Shown piece by piece: positions 36,642 through 45,600 of a DNA stretch of 64,000 nt. This stretch comes from SXOA01 sp046153945 (GTDB lineage: Bacteria > Planctomycetota > Planctomycetia > Pirellulales > Pirellulaceae), in assembly GCA_046153945.1 (NCBI GenBank), contig JBJXFF010000070.1, positions 1 to 64,000 on the forward strand, read 5' to 3'. The first letter of the stretch is position 1, and each line of letters begins with the position of its first letter. The translations under genes and the position numbers were made by a program. Under the pieces are notes generated by a model. The model made no database searches. It was not told where the DNA came from and was given only the letters and a program-made list of their open reading frames with translations.

Positions 36642-38183
36642 TTACCGCGGCTGCCGGGGTGGTTCGCCGGGGGGCAGGTCGCCATGAGGGCGTGGCTTGG
36701 CGGGAGAGCGAGCGGGAACGAGGGTGTCGTCCGTGGTGTCGACGAGGGAGCCTTGATGGACGCCGAGGTCTTCCAGATCGAGAATGCGCACCACCTCCAG
36801 CGGCAAATCGGCGGGAACTTCATCGCGAGAAAGAACCACTTGCCGGCCCATGCGCGGACGGACCAGCTTCCAAAGCGGCAGACGCAGATCGGCATCAACC
36901 AGCAGGGCCAGGTTGCGGCGGCGCTCGGGGGCATCTCGGAAGAATCGAGAGAGGCAGACCACGAGGTGATGCACCCAGTCGGACTTGGCGAGGTCGCCGT
37001 CGGCAAGTTGGGCCTGGATGTAGTCCGTGGCCGCGCGGTCAAACATGATCACATAGAGCCGGCCGTCGTCGCCGCAAAGGTCGTGGCACATCGCCCGGCT
37101 GATGGCGAGGCGGGCGGCGATGACCAAGTCCTCCGCCTCGTGGGGGGAGCAGGCCCGAAGAGCGATGGATTCCAGAATCCGCGGCAGATTCTTGATGGAG
37201 ACCTCTTCCATCAGCAGCCGCCGCAAAACAACGTGCAACTCCGGCACCGGCACGCGGAGCGTCGCTTCACTGACTGCCGCGGGGGCAATCTTTTCCAGCC
37301 GCGTCAGCAGTTGCCGCAGGTCATCGACCGAGAACATCTCCGCGGCATATTCCTTGAGGACATGCTGTAGATGGACGGCTAGGGCCGCGCTCGGCTCGCA
37401 GACCAGATAGCCGAGCATTTCCGCATGTTCCCGTTGTCCGGGCATGATCCAGAGCGCCGGCAAGCCGTAGACCGGCTCCTTGGCGGCGGTGCCGACGAGC
37501 GTCTTGGTGACCTGGCCGCTGTCGATGGCCAATAGTCGATCGCACGTAAGATCCCAGGCGGCAATGGGAGCATCTTCGAGCAAAATGCGGTAAGCATTGG
37601 GTGCGAGGCGAGGATTATCTTGTACGCGGACTCGCGGCACCGCGATGCCAAGTTCGCTCGCCACCTGGCTTCGGACGAGCGGAATCCGCCGCAGCAAATC
37701 TCCTTGCTCCGCGGACGCCAGCTTGACCAGCCCCATGCCGATTTCCAGCCGCAGGCGGTCGATGAAGAGACTCCGCTCCAGCACGTCTTCGGGCGACTCG
37801 GCAACAACGGTCTCAGGATGGGGAGCACCCGACGAAATCAGGCGGGGCTCTGCCTTGTCCTCGGAAATCGCACTGCCGAGTTCTGGGTTTCGGCCGTAAG
37901 GAGCGGCATCGGGATGGATATTGTCCTGGCAACTAATGGCGACGATCTGATGGAACTGAATCACCGTCTCCGCGTTCCGGGGACCATGAGCGGCCTCTGG
38001 ATCAGCGTGCTGCAACTGGCTGTACCATCCCTGGTCATCGTGTTCGGTGGTGACAAGCGTATTGACCAGCCGCACGTGATCGCCGTTGACCTCCGCCACC
38101 TCCCCCCAGATCTTGATGTATCCAAAGGTGGTGATGGTTACCTGCCGGCCCAGGTAGCGAAGCAGAATGTCCTGGTAGTCCAT
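36642..38183 (-). CDS. Soluble protein with FlhA (FHIPEP) cytoplasmic domain fused to an Sm/SH3-like N-terminus
   Basis: 513 residues with no membrane segment. Residues ~1-85 look like a small beta-barrel (VTITTFGYIKIWGEVAEVNG). From about 140 to 470 the protein follows the cytoplasmic domain of FlhA/FHIPEP export-gate proteins block by block: IPLVRSQVASELGIAVPRV, DNPRLAPNAYRI, EPVYGLPALWI, LGYLVCEPSAALAVHL, EEVSIKNLPRILESIA, and LALLVDADLRLPLWKL then VVLSRDEVP. The N-terminal half of FlhA, which forms the ion-driven membrane ring, is absent, and no flagellar or type III gene is nearby. It may be a reused export-substrate platform. Domain identity is strong; function unknown. Confidence 0.85.
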   Translation of the reverse strand: MDYQDILLRYLGRQVTITTFGYIKIWGEVAEVNGDHVRLVNTLVTTEHDDQGWYSQLQHADPEAAHGPRNAETVIQFHQIVAISCQDNIHPDAAPYGRNPELGSAISEDKAEPRLISSGAPHPETVVAESPEDVLERSLFIDRLRLEIGMGLVKLASAEQGDLLRRIPLVRSQVASELGIAVPRVRVQDNPRLAPNAYRILLEDAPIAAWDLTCDRLLAIDSGQVTKTLVGTAAKEPVYGLPALWIMPGQREHAEMLGYLVCEPSAALAVHLQHVLKEYAAEMFSVDDLRQLLTRLEKIAPAAVSEATLRVPVPELHVVLRRLLMEEVSIKNLPRILESIALRACSPHEAEDLVIAARLAISRAMCHDLCGDDGRLYVIMFDRAATDYIQAQLADGDLAKSDWVHHLVVCLSRFFRDAPERRRNLALLVDADLRLPLWKLVRPRMGRQVVLSRDEVPADLPLEVVRILDLEDLGVHQGSLVDTTDDTLVPARSPAKPRPHGDLPPGEPPRQPR

Positions 38184-38228
38184 GAATGGATCCTTGGGCG
38201 GGCAGTCCTGGTACTGAGCTCCATCTTT

Positions 38229-38277
38229 GTAGGACGGGCTTCCCAGCCCGTCCAGACGGCCTTGGAAGGCCGTCCTA
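38229..38277. repeat. Compound intergenic palindrome (GGACGG type)
   Basis: Two adjacent hairpins, GGACGGGCT/AGCCCGTCC (38232-38253) and GACGGCCTT/AAGGCCGTC (38255-38274), sit inside an outer pair GTAGGACGG/CCGTCCTAC. The structure can thus refold as one long stem. The GACGGCCT...AGGCCGTC unit recurs at 47638-47661. No T-run follows. Confidence 0.65.
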
Positions 38278-38279
38278 CA

Positions 38280-39203
38280 CTACTTCGCGGCGAGCTTCTC
38301 GCGGACGCGTTCGAGCAACTTTTTGGTCGCCTTGATTCCTTCGGGCTCGCCAAGTTTGCTACCTTCGTACTCAATGCCGCAATATCCGTGGTAGCCGGCG
38401 TCGAGAACGATTTTCATCATCTTCAGGTAGTCGGTGTGGGTCTCATTTCCTTCGGCGTCGAAGTCGTGGCTCTTGGCGCTGACGGCTTTGGCGAAGGGCA
38501 TGGTTTCGGTTACGCCGAGATAGCGGTCGTAGTCGTGGAAGTTGCCGAAATCCGGAAGCGTGCCGCAGTTCTTCAGGCCGACGGATTTGATGGTCTCCGA
38601 TAGCCATTTGCCGTTGGAGGACAAGCCGCCGTGATTTTCCACAATGACATTGAGCTGGCTTTTGGCCGCGAATTCACTCAGCCGCCGTAAGCCGTCGGCA
38701 GCGAGCTTCTTGGCCTCGTCGTAATCGTTCGTGGACTGGGCGTTGACCCGAATTGAATGGCACCCGAGGAACCTGGCGGCTTCGACCCACTGGTAATGAT
38801 TCTCGACGGCCTTGGTCCGCTTGGCATCGTCTTTGTCGCCGAGGGCTCCTTCGCCATCAATCATGATGAGGAGCATCTTCACTCCCAGGTCGTCGGCCCG
38901 CTTCTTGAGTTCGGCGAGGTACTTTTCGTCCTTGGCCTTGTCCTTGAAGAACTGGTTGACGAACTCGATGGCATCGATGCCATAGTCCTCCTTCGCGGTT
39001 TTGGCGAAATCGAGGTTGTCGAGCTTGCCGCCGAACAGTGTCTTGTGCAGCGACCACTCGGCCAGCGAAATCTTGAACAGCGGCTCGGCTTGTTTGGCCG
39101 CTTTGCCCTCGGCCCAAACCCGGGGAAGTGACGAAGCCGTCAAGGCGGTGATAGCGGCGGCCGTGGCGGATTGCAAAAACGTCCGGCGAGAGGTTGTAGT
39201 CAT
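38280..39203 (-). CDS. Exported sugar phosphate isomerase/epimerase-like TIM-barrel protein
   Basis: 307 residues from ATG 39203, giving a Tat-like leader (TTTSRRTFLQSATAAAITA). Barrel motifs typical of xylose-isomerase-like/hydroxypyruvate-isomerase-like proteins include FVNQFFKDKAKDEKYLAEL, LNVIVENHGG (metal-binding Glu) and GYCGIEYEGSK near the end. Planctomycetes export several such proteins, probably for sugar metabolism outside the cytoplasm. Specificity is unknown. A minus-strand TATATT at 39285-39290 could be its -10 box. Confidence 0.8.
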   Translation of the reverse strand: MTTTSRRTFLQSATAAAITALTASSLPRVWAEGKAAKQAEPLFKISLAEWSLHKTLFGGKLDNLDFAKTAKEDYGIDAIEFVNQFFKDKAKDEKYLAELKKRADDLGVKMLLIMIDGEGALGDKDDAKRTKAVENHYQWVEAARFLGCHSIRVNAQSTNDYDEAKKLAADGLRRLSEFAAKSQLNVIVENHGGLSSNGKWLSETIKSVGLKNCGTLPDFGNFHDYDRYLGVTETMPFAKAVSAKSHDFDAEGNETHTDYLKMMKIVLDAGYHGYCGIEYEGSKLGEPEGIKATKKLLERVREKLAAK

Positions 39204-39417
39204 GGGTTGGATTGTAGGGGGGCGCAGAACACTCACATGGCGGCAATCACACAGAAGCCACCGTATTTTCTCGCGAAATTAATATACTCCTGCTCTCTAG
39301 GTGTAAACAACAGGTCGCAACTGGATTTTTGTGGGAAAAGGGCTGTTGTCAAGACTTTTCTCTGATTCCTTCCAAAAGGCGGCTCCCAACTCCCGTGGGC
39401 ACGAAACTTTGATTACC

Positions 39418-40347
39418 ATGCAGCCGCAAGTTGAATACACCGCACCGCCTAAACCTTCTATGAGCGATAGCCCCGTCGCACCAACCCCTGCCAAATCCGC
39501 TCGCACTGCTGAAAAGACCGCTGGCAATCGGCTGGAGGAGATTGCGAAGGGAGCGACGTTTGATTCAGTGATTCACAAGGCGGTGCTGGCGGAAGACCCG
39601 ATCGTCGAGGTGCAGGACTTCAACCTCTGGTACGGCCCCAAGCAGGCCCTGTTCAACGTCAACATGCGGTTCCCCCGCAACAAGGTCACCGCCATCATCG
39701 GCCCCAGCGGCTGCGGCAAATCGACGCTGCTCCGCTGCATCAACCGGATGAACGACCTGATTGACACCGTCAAAATCAAAGGGGACATGCGGCTCTCGGG
39801 GGATTCAATTTACGGACCCGGCGTGGACGTCATCGAGCTTCGCAAGCGGATGGGAATGGTTTTTCAAAAGCCCAACCCGTTCCCGATGAGCATCTTTGAC
39901 AACGTGGTCTACCCGCTGAAGATCGACGGCGAACGGGACCGCGCCATCATTAAGGCCGTTGCCGAACAATCCCTCAAAGGGGCTGCTCTGTGGGAAGAAG
40001 TCAGCACGCGCCTTAAGGACAGTGCACTCTCTCTCTCCGGCGGACAGCAACAGCGCCTCTGCATCGCCAGGGCCATCGCTGCCGAGCCCGAAGTCCTGCT
40101 GCTCGACGAACCCTGCTCGGCTCTCGATCCCATCGCTACGAATAAAGTGGAAGACCTCGTGCGGGAGCTGCGCGGCGATTACTCCATTGTCATCGTCACG
40201 CACAACATGCAGCAGGCGTCGCGGGTGAGTGATTACACCGCCTTCATGTACCTGGGCCGGCTGATCGAATTCGGCCCCACTGCCGACCTCTTTACTCGCC
40301 CCAAGTTGAGCGAAACGGAAGCTTATGTGACCGGGCGGTTCGGATAG
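39418..40347 (+). CDS. pstB: Phosphate ABC transporter ATPase
   Basis: 309 residues from ATG 39418; a GTG at 39331 would add 29 residues. Walker A GPSGCGKST (95-103), signature LSGGQQQRL (from 206), Walker B LLLDEPCSALDP (from ~228) and H-loop IVTHNMQQA are intact. The family-specific NPFPMSIFDNVVYPLKI and RVSDYTAFMYLGRLIEFG identify PstB. A polar 55-residue N-terminal extension precedes the domain. The other pst genes are not adjacent: both neighbours are unrelated, so either the operon is split or this copy is separate. No clear Pho box was seen. Confidence 0.92.
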   Translation: MQPQVEYTAPPKPSMSDSPVAPTPAKSARTAEKTAGNRLEEIAKGATFDSVIHKAVLAEDPIVEVQDFNLWYGPKQALFNVNMRFPRNKVTAIIGPSGCGKSTLLRCINRMNDLIDTVKIKGDMRLSGDSIYGPGVDVIELRKRMGMVFQKPNPFPMSIFDNVVYPLKIDGERDRAIIKAVAEQSLKGAALWEEVSTRLKDSALSLSGGQQQRLCIARAIAAEPEVLLLDEPCSALDPIATNKVEDLVRELRGDYSIVIVTHNMQQASRVSDYTAFMYLGRLIEFGPTADLFTRPKLSETEAYVTGRFG

Positions 40348-40468
40348 TCGCCAAATCTCTTTGGAAAACTATTTTTTGACCAACCGGAAGTCCGCATAAA
40401 CTGGCTCGGTGCCAGTGCTCGGTGTAGAAGTTAACAATTCTTGCCATTGGAATGCGAAGATGGCTCCG

Positions 40469-40783
40469 CTAATCTCGAAGTAGAGGCTCCAGATCGCGTG
40501 CTCCATGCAGAATGCGGATCACCTCGACCCAGTCTTCATGGACTCGATAAAACACCAGGTGATTCGGAAAACCGTGCAGAATAATGACTCGGATATCGGC
40601 TAGTTCGGGATCTTCCGGCTTCCAGGCTCCGCCACTGAATGGCAAGGTGGCTAATCGGTCCAGCGCGCGATCCAGTGCCTGAAAAAACCGGTTTGCGGAG
40701 GCAACACTTCTGGCAGCGAGATATGCATATTCGCCGTCCGCGTCCGCAATCGCTTTCGGACGGAGTCTGACTTCACGAGTCAC
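40469..40783 (-). CDS. RelE/ParE-family toxin
   Basis: 104 residues from GTG 40783, which overlaps the antitoxin stop by four bases (GTGA). The ParE/RelE fold shows in VRLRPKAIADADGEYAYLA, then ANRFFQALDRALDRLATLP and a closing NHLVFYRVHEDWVEVIRILHG. ParE toxins usually poison gyrase, RelE toxins cut mRNA; the sequence leans to ParE because its partner is ParD-like. The tight overlap means translation is coupled to the antitoxin. Confidence 0.85.
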   Translation of the reverse strand: MTREVRLRPKAIADADGEYAYLAARSVASANRFFQALDRALDRLATLPFSGGAWKPEDPELADIRVIILHGFPNHLVFYRVHEDWVEVIRILHGARDLEPLLRD

Positions 40784-41040
40784 GACAGCTCGCCCTTCAG
40801 ATGGCGCTGCTCCAGTTCCTGCCGCCTGGATTCCCACCAACCCGAGTTTACTGGAATCGGCTCACCCGATTCGATCCCTTCTCTAAGCAGGGAATCAATC
40901 CTCTGGCGAACCGCGCGTTTGCGATCTCCTTCGACCAGATCGCGAATGTACTCGCTGACATCTTTGTACCCGCAAGTCGCCACCTGTTCGTCAATGTAGG
41001 AACGGGTGGAATCAGGCAGGTCAACATGAAGGTCGGCCAT
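40780..41040 (-). CDS. ParD/CopG-type antitoxin
   Basis: 86 residues from ATG 41040 with GGAG about nine bases upstream. The N-terminus ADLHVDLPDSTRSYIDEQV and GYKDVSEYIRDLVEGDRKR form a ribbon-helix-helix DNA-binding domain. The charged tail (WWESRRQELEQRHLKGE) would wrap the toxin. Such antitoxins also repress their own promoter. First gene of the pair, possibly preceded in the same transcript by the 62-residue gene. Confidence 0.85.
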   Translation of the reverse strand: MADLHVDLPDSTRSYIDEQVATCGYKDVSEYIRDLVEGDRKRAVRQRIDSLLREGIESGEPIPVNSGWWESRRQELEQRHLKGELS

Positions 41041-41074
41041 GGCTAACACTCCGCAATGGCTTGATAGGAATTAT

Positions 41075-41263
41075 CTAGCAGACACTTATATAAGTCGCGG
41101 GGCCTTCTACGGAAAATGCAATGCCTTGAGCCGCTAGTTCACCGAGAGCTGCTCCGGGAACGAGCAACTCACCGGTTTTCCAGGTCGTGAACGAGAACCT
41201 GCCAGTTAGGAACCCGAGCGCACGCTTCTTGGCATCAAGATCTTTGGGGCGAATGAGGATCAT
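41075..41263 (-). CDS. Small protein, unknown
   Basis: 62 residues, starting ILIRPKDLDAKKRALGFLTG and ending VEGPATYISVC. No family was recognised. It is on the same strand 34 bases upstream of the antitoxin, has a plain ATG, and its codon use resembles its neighbours. It could be a third component of the toxin-antitoxin locus or an independent small gene. Chance reading frame is possible at this length. Confidence 0.45.
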   Translation of the reverse strand: MILIRPKDLDAKKRALGFLTGRFSFTTWKTGELLVPGAALGELAAQGIAFSVEGPATYISVC

Positions 41264-41307
41264 GCTTTTAGTTTACCGCCAGGGAGACGTCTTTCGCAAT
41301 CATGAAA

Positions 41308-42621
41308 TCATGGATTTGCCGGCCCCAGCCGCTTGTACTTCTCCTCATACTTCTTCCAGAGCCGTTTGTGCCGGTCGTTAAGGTCAACCTGGCGGCCTTG
41401 GACGTACGCGGCGGTGACCTGGGTTGCCGTTTCCAAAGGATCGCCCGTGGTCACGATCAAAGTGGCATCTTTGCCGGCGGCGAGGGAACCGACGCGGTCA
41501 GCCACGCCGAGGATTTCCGCGGGGCTGAGCGTGATGCTGCGGAGGGCTTCTTCGGCGGGAAGGCCGTAGGCGGCTGCGGTGGCGGCGTGGTAGGGGAGGT
41601 TGCGGACGTTGGAGGCACCGAACCGGCCGGCGCTGGAGATGCAAAATCTGATGCCGGCTTCGTGCAGCCGGGCCGGGGGGGAATAGGAGGCGTCGTAATC
41701 GTCTCCCCGTCGGCGGGGCAATCGATAAACGCCGGCCACAACGACCGGAATGTTGTGCTTTTTCAAAAGCGAGGCACACCGAGGAGCATCGTAACCGCCG
41801 TGCAAAATGACCTTCACTTTCTCCTGGTCGGCGAAGGCGACCGCGGCTTGGATGGCAATCAGCTCGTCGGCATGGATGACGACCGGCAATTTACCCGCCA
41901 GCACCGGCTGCAGAGCTTCCCAGCGGGCATCCAGCGGATAGTTCGGATCCGCCTTGCGGCTGGCGGCGTAGGCCCGGGCATCCGCAAAGGTTTGACGGAG
42001 CTTGGTCGCGACTTCGTCATGCTGCATTGCCGGGCCTGCCTCTTCGTCGTCAAAATTCCGTCCCCGGCCAACGCGGGGCCACTCCAGATGCATGGCCGCC
42101 TCCGGCAGCAAGGCCATATCTTCCCAGGTCCACCCATCGAGCTGAATCACCGCGCTCTTGCCAGCAATCAAGCCGCCGTGCGGCGCGGTGAGAGCCAGGA
42201 GCACGCCGTTGCTGCGGGTGACCGGGATGATTTCACTATCGGGATTGACCGCAACAATCGCCTTGACATTGGGATTGATCTGGCCACTCTCCTGAACATC
42301 CACGGTCGCCCGGACCGAATTGATCTCGACGAGGCCCAGGTCAGTCCAAGCATCGAACAGCGATGGATAGACATGCTTGCCGTCGAGGTCGATCTTCTCC
42401 GCTCCTTCTGGAACGGCGACCTCCTTGCCGAGGGCGACGATCTTCCCTTTGTCGAAGAGAATCGTCCCCCGGTCGATCACATCACCGCTGATGGGGTGAA
42501 TGACTGCGTTGACCAGGGCGATCGGCTTCTCCTGCGGTTTGCCAGGGACTTCGGGGTTGGCGAAGGCCGTCGGCGTCAGGATAAGACAGACGATGGAGAT
42601 TAAGGTGCGAAGGCTTTTCAT
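41308..42621 (-). CDS. Secreted amidohydrolase-like protein with degenerate active site
   Basis: 437 residues from ATG 42621, opening a signal peptide (LRTLISIVCLILTPTAFA). The amidohydrolase composite domain is seen in ALVNAVIHPISGDVIDRGTILF and, at the C-terminus, LGVADRVGSLAAGKDATLIV. The first metal motif HxH is missing: the site reads VYPSLFDAWTDLG. The final Asp region reads FCISSAGRFGAS without the usual Asp. VVIHADEL and VILHGGYDA remain. It may be non-catalytic and act with the 1,083-residue neighbour 25 bases upstream. Confidence 0.8.
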   Translation of the reverse strand: MKSLRTLISIVCLILTPTAFANPEVPGKPQEKPIALVNAVIHPISGDVIDRGTILFDKGKIVALGKEVAVPEGAEKIDLDGKHVYPSLFDAWTDLGLVEINSVRATVDVQESGQINPNVKAIVAVNPDSEIIPVTRSNGVLLALTAPHGGLIAGKSAVIQLDGWTWEDMALLPEAAMHLEWPRVGRGRNFDDEEAGPAMQHDEVATKLRQTFADARAYAASRKADPNYPLDARWEALQPVLAGKLPVVIHADELIAIQAAVAFADQEKVKVILHGGYDAPRCASLLKKHNIPVVVAGVYRLPRRRGDDYDASYSPPARLHEAGIRFCISSAGRFGASNVRNLPYHAATAAAYGLPAEEALRSITLSPAEILGVADRVGSLAAGKDATLIVTTGDPLETATQVTAAYVQGRQVDLNDRHKRLWKKYEEKYKRLGPANP

Positions 42622-42646
42622 GGAAGGGTAAATCAATCGGCTAGTG

Positions 42647-45600
42647 TTAGTGATCGTGTGTATGTCCGTGGCAAAACTCGTCGTGTCGCGGCCAGAGGTC
42701 GGACTCGTCATCGGTTTTGTCTTTGCCGTCCCCAGCATCCTGGCCCGATTCGAGGATTTTGCGCATCAGGGCGGTCCGCATCTTGTCTCGCTCCAGTCTG
42801 CCGGCTTGATCTTCGGCCCGATCAAAATACTTGCGACCGTCGACCCACGTCTGCTCGCAGCGGGAAAGGGTGGAGAGGGGAGAACTGCTCCAAAGCACGA
42901 AATCCGCCTGCTTGCCGGGCTCCAGTGAGCCAACGTACTGGTCGATCCGAAGTTGCTTGGCAGGATTGAGCGTGACGAATTTGAGGGCTTCCTCTTCGGG
43001 GACACCGCCATATTTCACCGCCTTGGCGGCTTCATGATTGAGGTGCCTGGCGAGTTCCTGGTCGTCGGAGTTGAAGGAGACGACGACCCCCGCGTTGTGC
43101 ATCAGCGAGCCGTTATAGGGGATGGCGTCGAAGACCTCGAATTTGTAGGCCCACCAATCGGAGAAGGAGGAACCCATCACGCCGTGCTTGGCCATTGCAT
43201 CGGCGACCTTGTATCCTTCCAGAATGTGCTGGAGGGTCCCAATTTTGATTTTGTGATCATCGCAAACCCGGATGAGCGCCAGGATTTCATCCTGCCGGTA
43301 ACTGTGGCAGTGAATCCACCGCTTGCCGCTGACGACTTCCGCCAGGGCATCGAGTTCCAGGTCTCTTCGCGGCGGCAGACCGACGTGCTCGGCGGCCCAC
43401 TTCTCTTGCTGCCTCTGGTAATCCTTGGCGGCGGAAAAGGCGTCGCGGATGATCTGCTCCACACCCATGCGGCTTTGGGGGTAGCGGCTGGTGAACTTTT
43501 CTCCCCAGTTGCTCTGCTTGACGTTTTCGCCGAGTGCGAACTTGACTCCCTGCGGCGCTTCGCGGAATTTCAGCTCTTCGCTTGGCAGTCCCCAGCGGAG
43601 CTTGATGACCTGGTTCTGACCGCCGATGGGGTTCGCCGAGCCGTGCAAGATGTTGGCACTCGTTACGCCTCCCGCGAGGTGACGATAAATGGTGATGTCG
43701 TTGGCATCCACAAAATCACCGACGCGAACCTCAGCCGTGATGGCCTGCGTCGCTTCATTCACGCCGCCGTCCGTTCCCATGTGGGTATGGCAATCGATAA
43801 TGCCCGGCGTCAGATGCTTTCCAGCGGCATCGATGACGACGGCACCTTCGGGAATCACCACGTCTTTGCCAACCGCTATGATTTTGCCTTCTTGAACAAG
43901 CAGCGTGGCACCCGAGATCTTTCCCGCGGCACCGCAGGTCCAAATGGTGGCATTCTTGATAGCAACCACTTTCGCCTGCTCCGGCAGATTCACACGGCCG
44001 AAATCGCCGAGGGGATAGTTCACTGGATAGAGCGCGGGCGTTTCCGGCTTCGGCTCCTTTTTCTTGCCGCCATCCCTCTTATCCTCTTCCTTCTTTCCTT
44101 CCGCTCCCTCTTTCTTCTCTTCCTTTTCACCAATCTTGAGTTCCTTCACGGCCGGCCCATCCGACTTTTCCTTATCGCTTTCAGCACCTTCTTTCTTCGC
44201 TGCCTCTTCGTCTTCGTCCTCCTCTTTATCGCTGGCCGAAGGTCCCGCGGTCTGCTCCGCTTTGACATTCTCCTGCACCCCATCCGCCCAAAGGATGCTG
44301 CCGAGCCAGGTCTTCTTCCCTTCCGATGGATAGGCAACGACGACACTCAGCCGAGCCGCGCCTTCGTGGCCGAAAGTCTTTCCCTCAAACGTCAGATTGA
44401 GTTGCGATTCTCGGAGACTGACTTTGGCAAACTTGGTTTCATCTTTTTTTTCCGCGCCGTCCGCGTCGCGGCGAATTGTCCCTTTCAGCGACTTGACGGA
44501 ACCCCTAAGTTGCACAAACGCTTTGGCAAATCGCCCGTCGGCGCCCCCTAGTTCGACAGCCCAAGTGCCACGGATATCCGTTTTCGGCTCCGGAGCATGT
44601 TCGAAGCGGCGGCCATCCACCCAGGTTTCCAGAATCTTCGTTTTCTTGGCGAACAGATCTCCGTCAGTGATGACCAGATTGGCCGCTTTGCCGGGACCGA
44701 TCGAGCCAAGCCGACTCTCCGCGCCAACAAGTGACGCGGGAGTAGTGGTCAGCGCTTTGAGAGCGCCTTCCGCGGTCAGCCCTCGTTCGACGGCCCGCCG
44801 CACATTCGGCAGCATGACGGCTGGCTCCTTGAGGCCGTAGCTAGTCAGGGCGAACTTCACGCCCGCCTTTTCGAGTCTGGCCGGATTTTCCGGGGCGTGA
44901 TCCCAGTGCATCAATTCTTCCAGTGAAACATCCAGCGATTCTTCCACGGTCCCGATTTTCGGCGGCCGAGGAAAGTTGACGGGCAGAATGATCGTCCGGC
45001 CAGATGCCTTTACTTCCTCCAGCCGCCGGTATTCCCGCCCGCTGCCGCGAATGATGATGGAGAGGCCGAGTTCGCGGGCGAAACGGTCCGCCCGATCAAA
45101 GAACTGCTCATTGGCGGCATCGATGATGACCGCCTTTTCGCCTCCCAAATAGGGAGCAAGAGCCGCCAAGGCATCATTCCGTTCCGACCGCGGCAGCGAA
45201 GGATTTGCTTTGTAAGCCGCCATCGCTTTGCCGTACCAATCGGCGTCATAAATCGTCTGACGGGCGAGCGCGACGGCTCCCATGGGGGAGTTTGGATAAT
45301 CATCCCGATCTCGGCCTCTCGGAACCGTCAGTCGGACGTGCTGAGCAATCTCACTTTGCAGCACGGCTTTCGACGGATCGGTCGCACCGGTGCTGACGAG
45401 GACACTCTTCCCCTTGATGATTCCTCCTTCGGGCGCGACCAGCCGGGCGGTGATTCCCGCTGCGCGAAATTTCTTGTTGAGTTCTTCATCCACGGCGTAA
45501 TGCCGCGCCAGGTCGAATTCCGGTGTTACGAGCTCATTCCAGTGAGCAGCGCCAGAGCGGCGGACTTGCTGCGGAACACTCATTTCCGTGAAGGGGTCCA

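Noticed and set aside
39300..39417. Pho box upstream of pstB
   Set aside because: CTGTTGTCAAGACTTTTCTCTG vaguely resembles two CTGTCAT half-sites, but spacing and sequence are poor.
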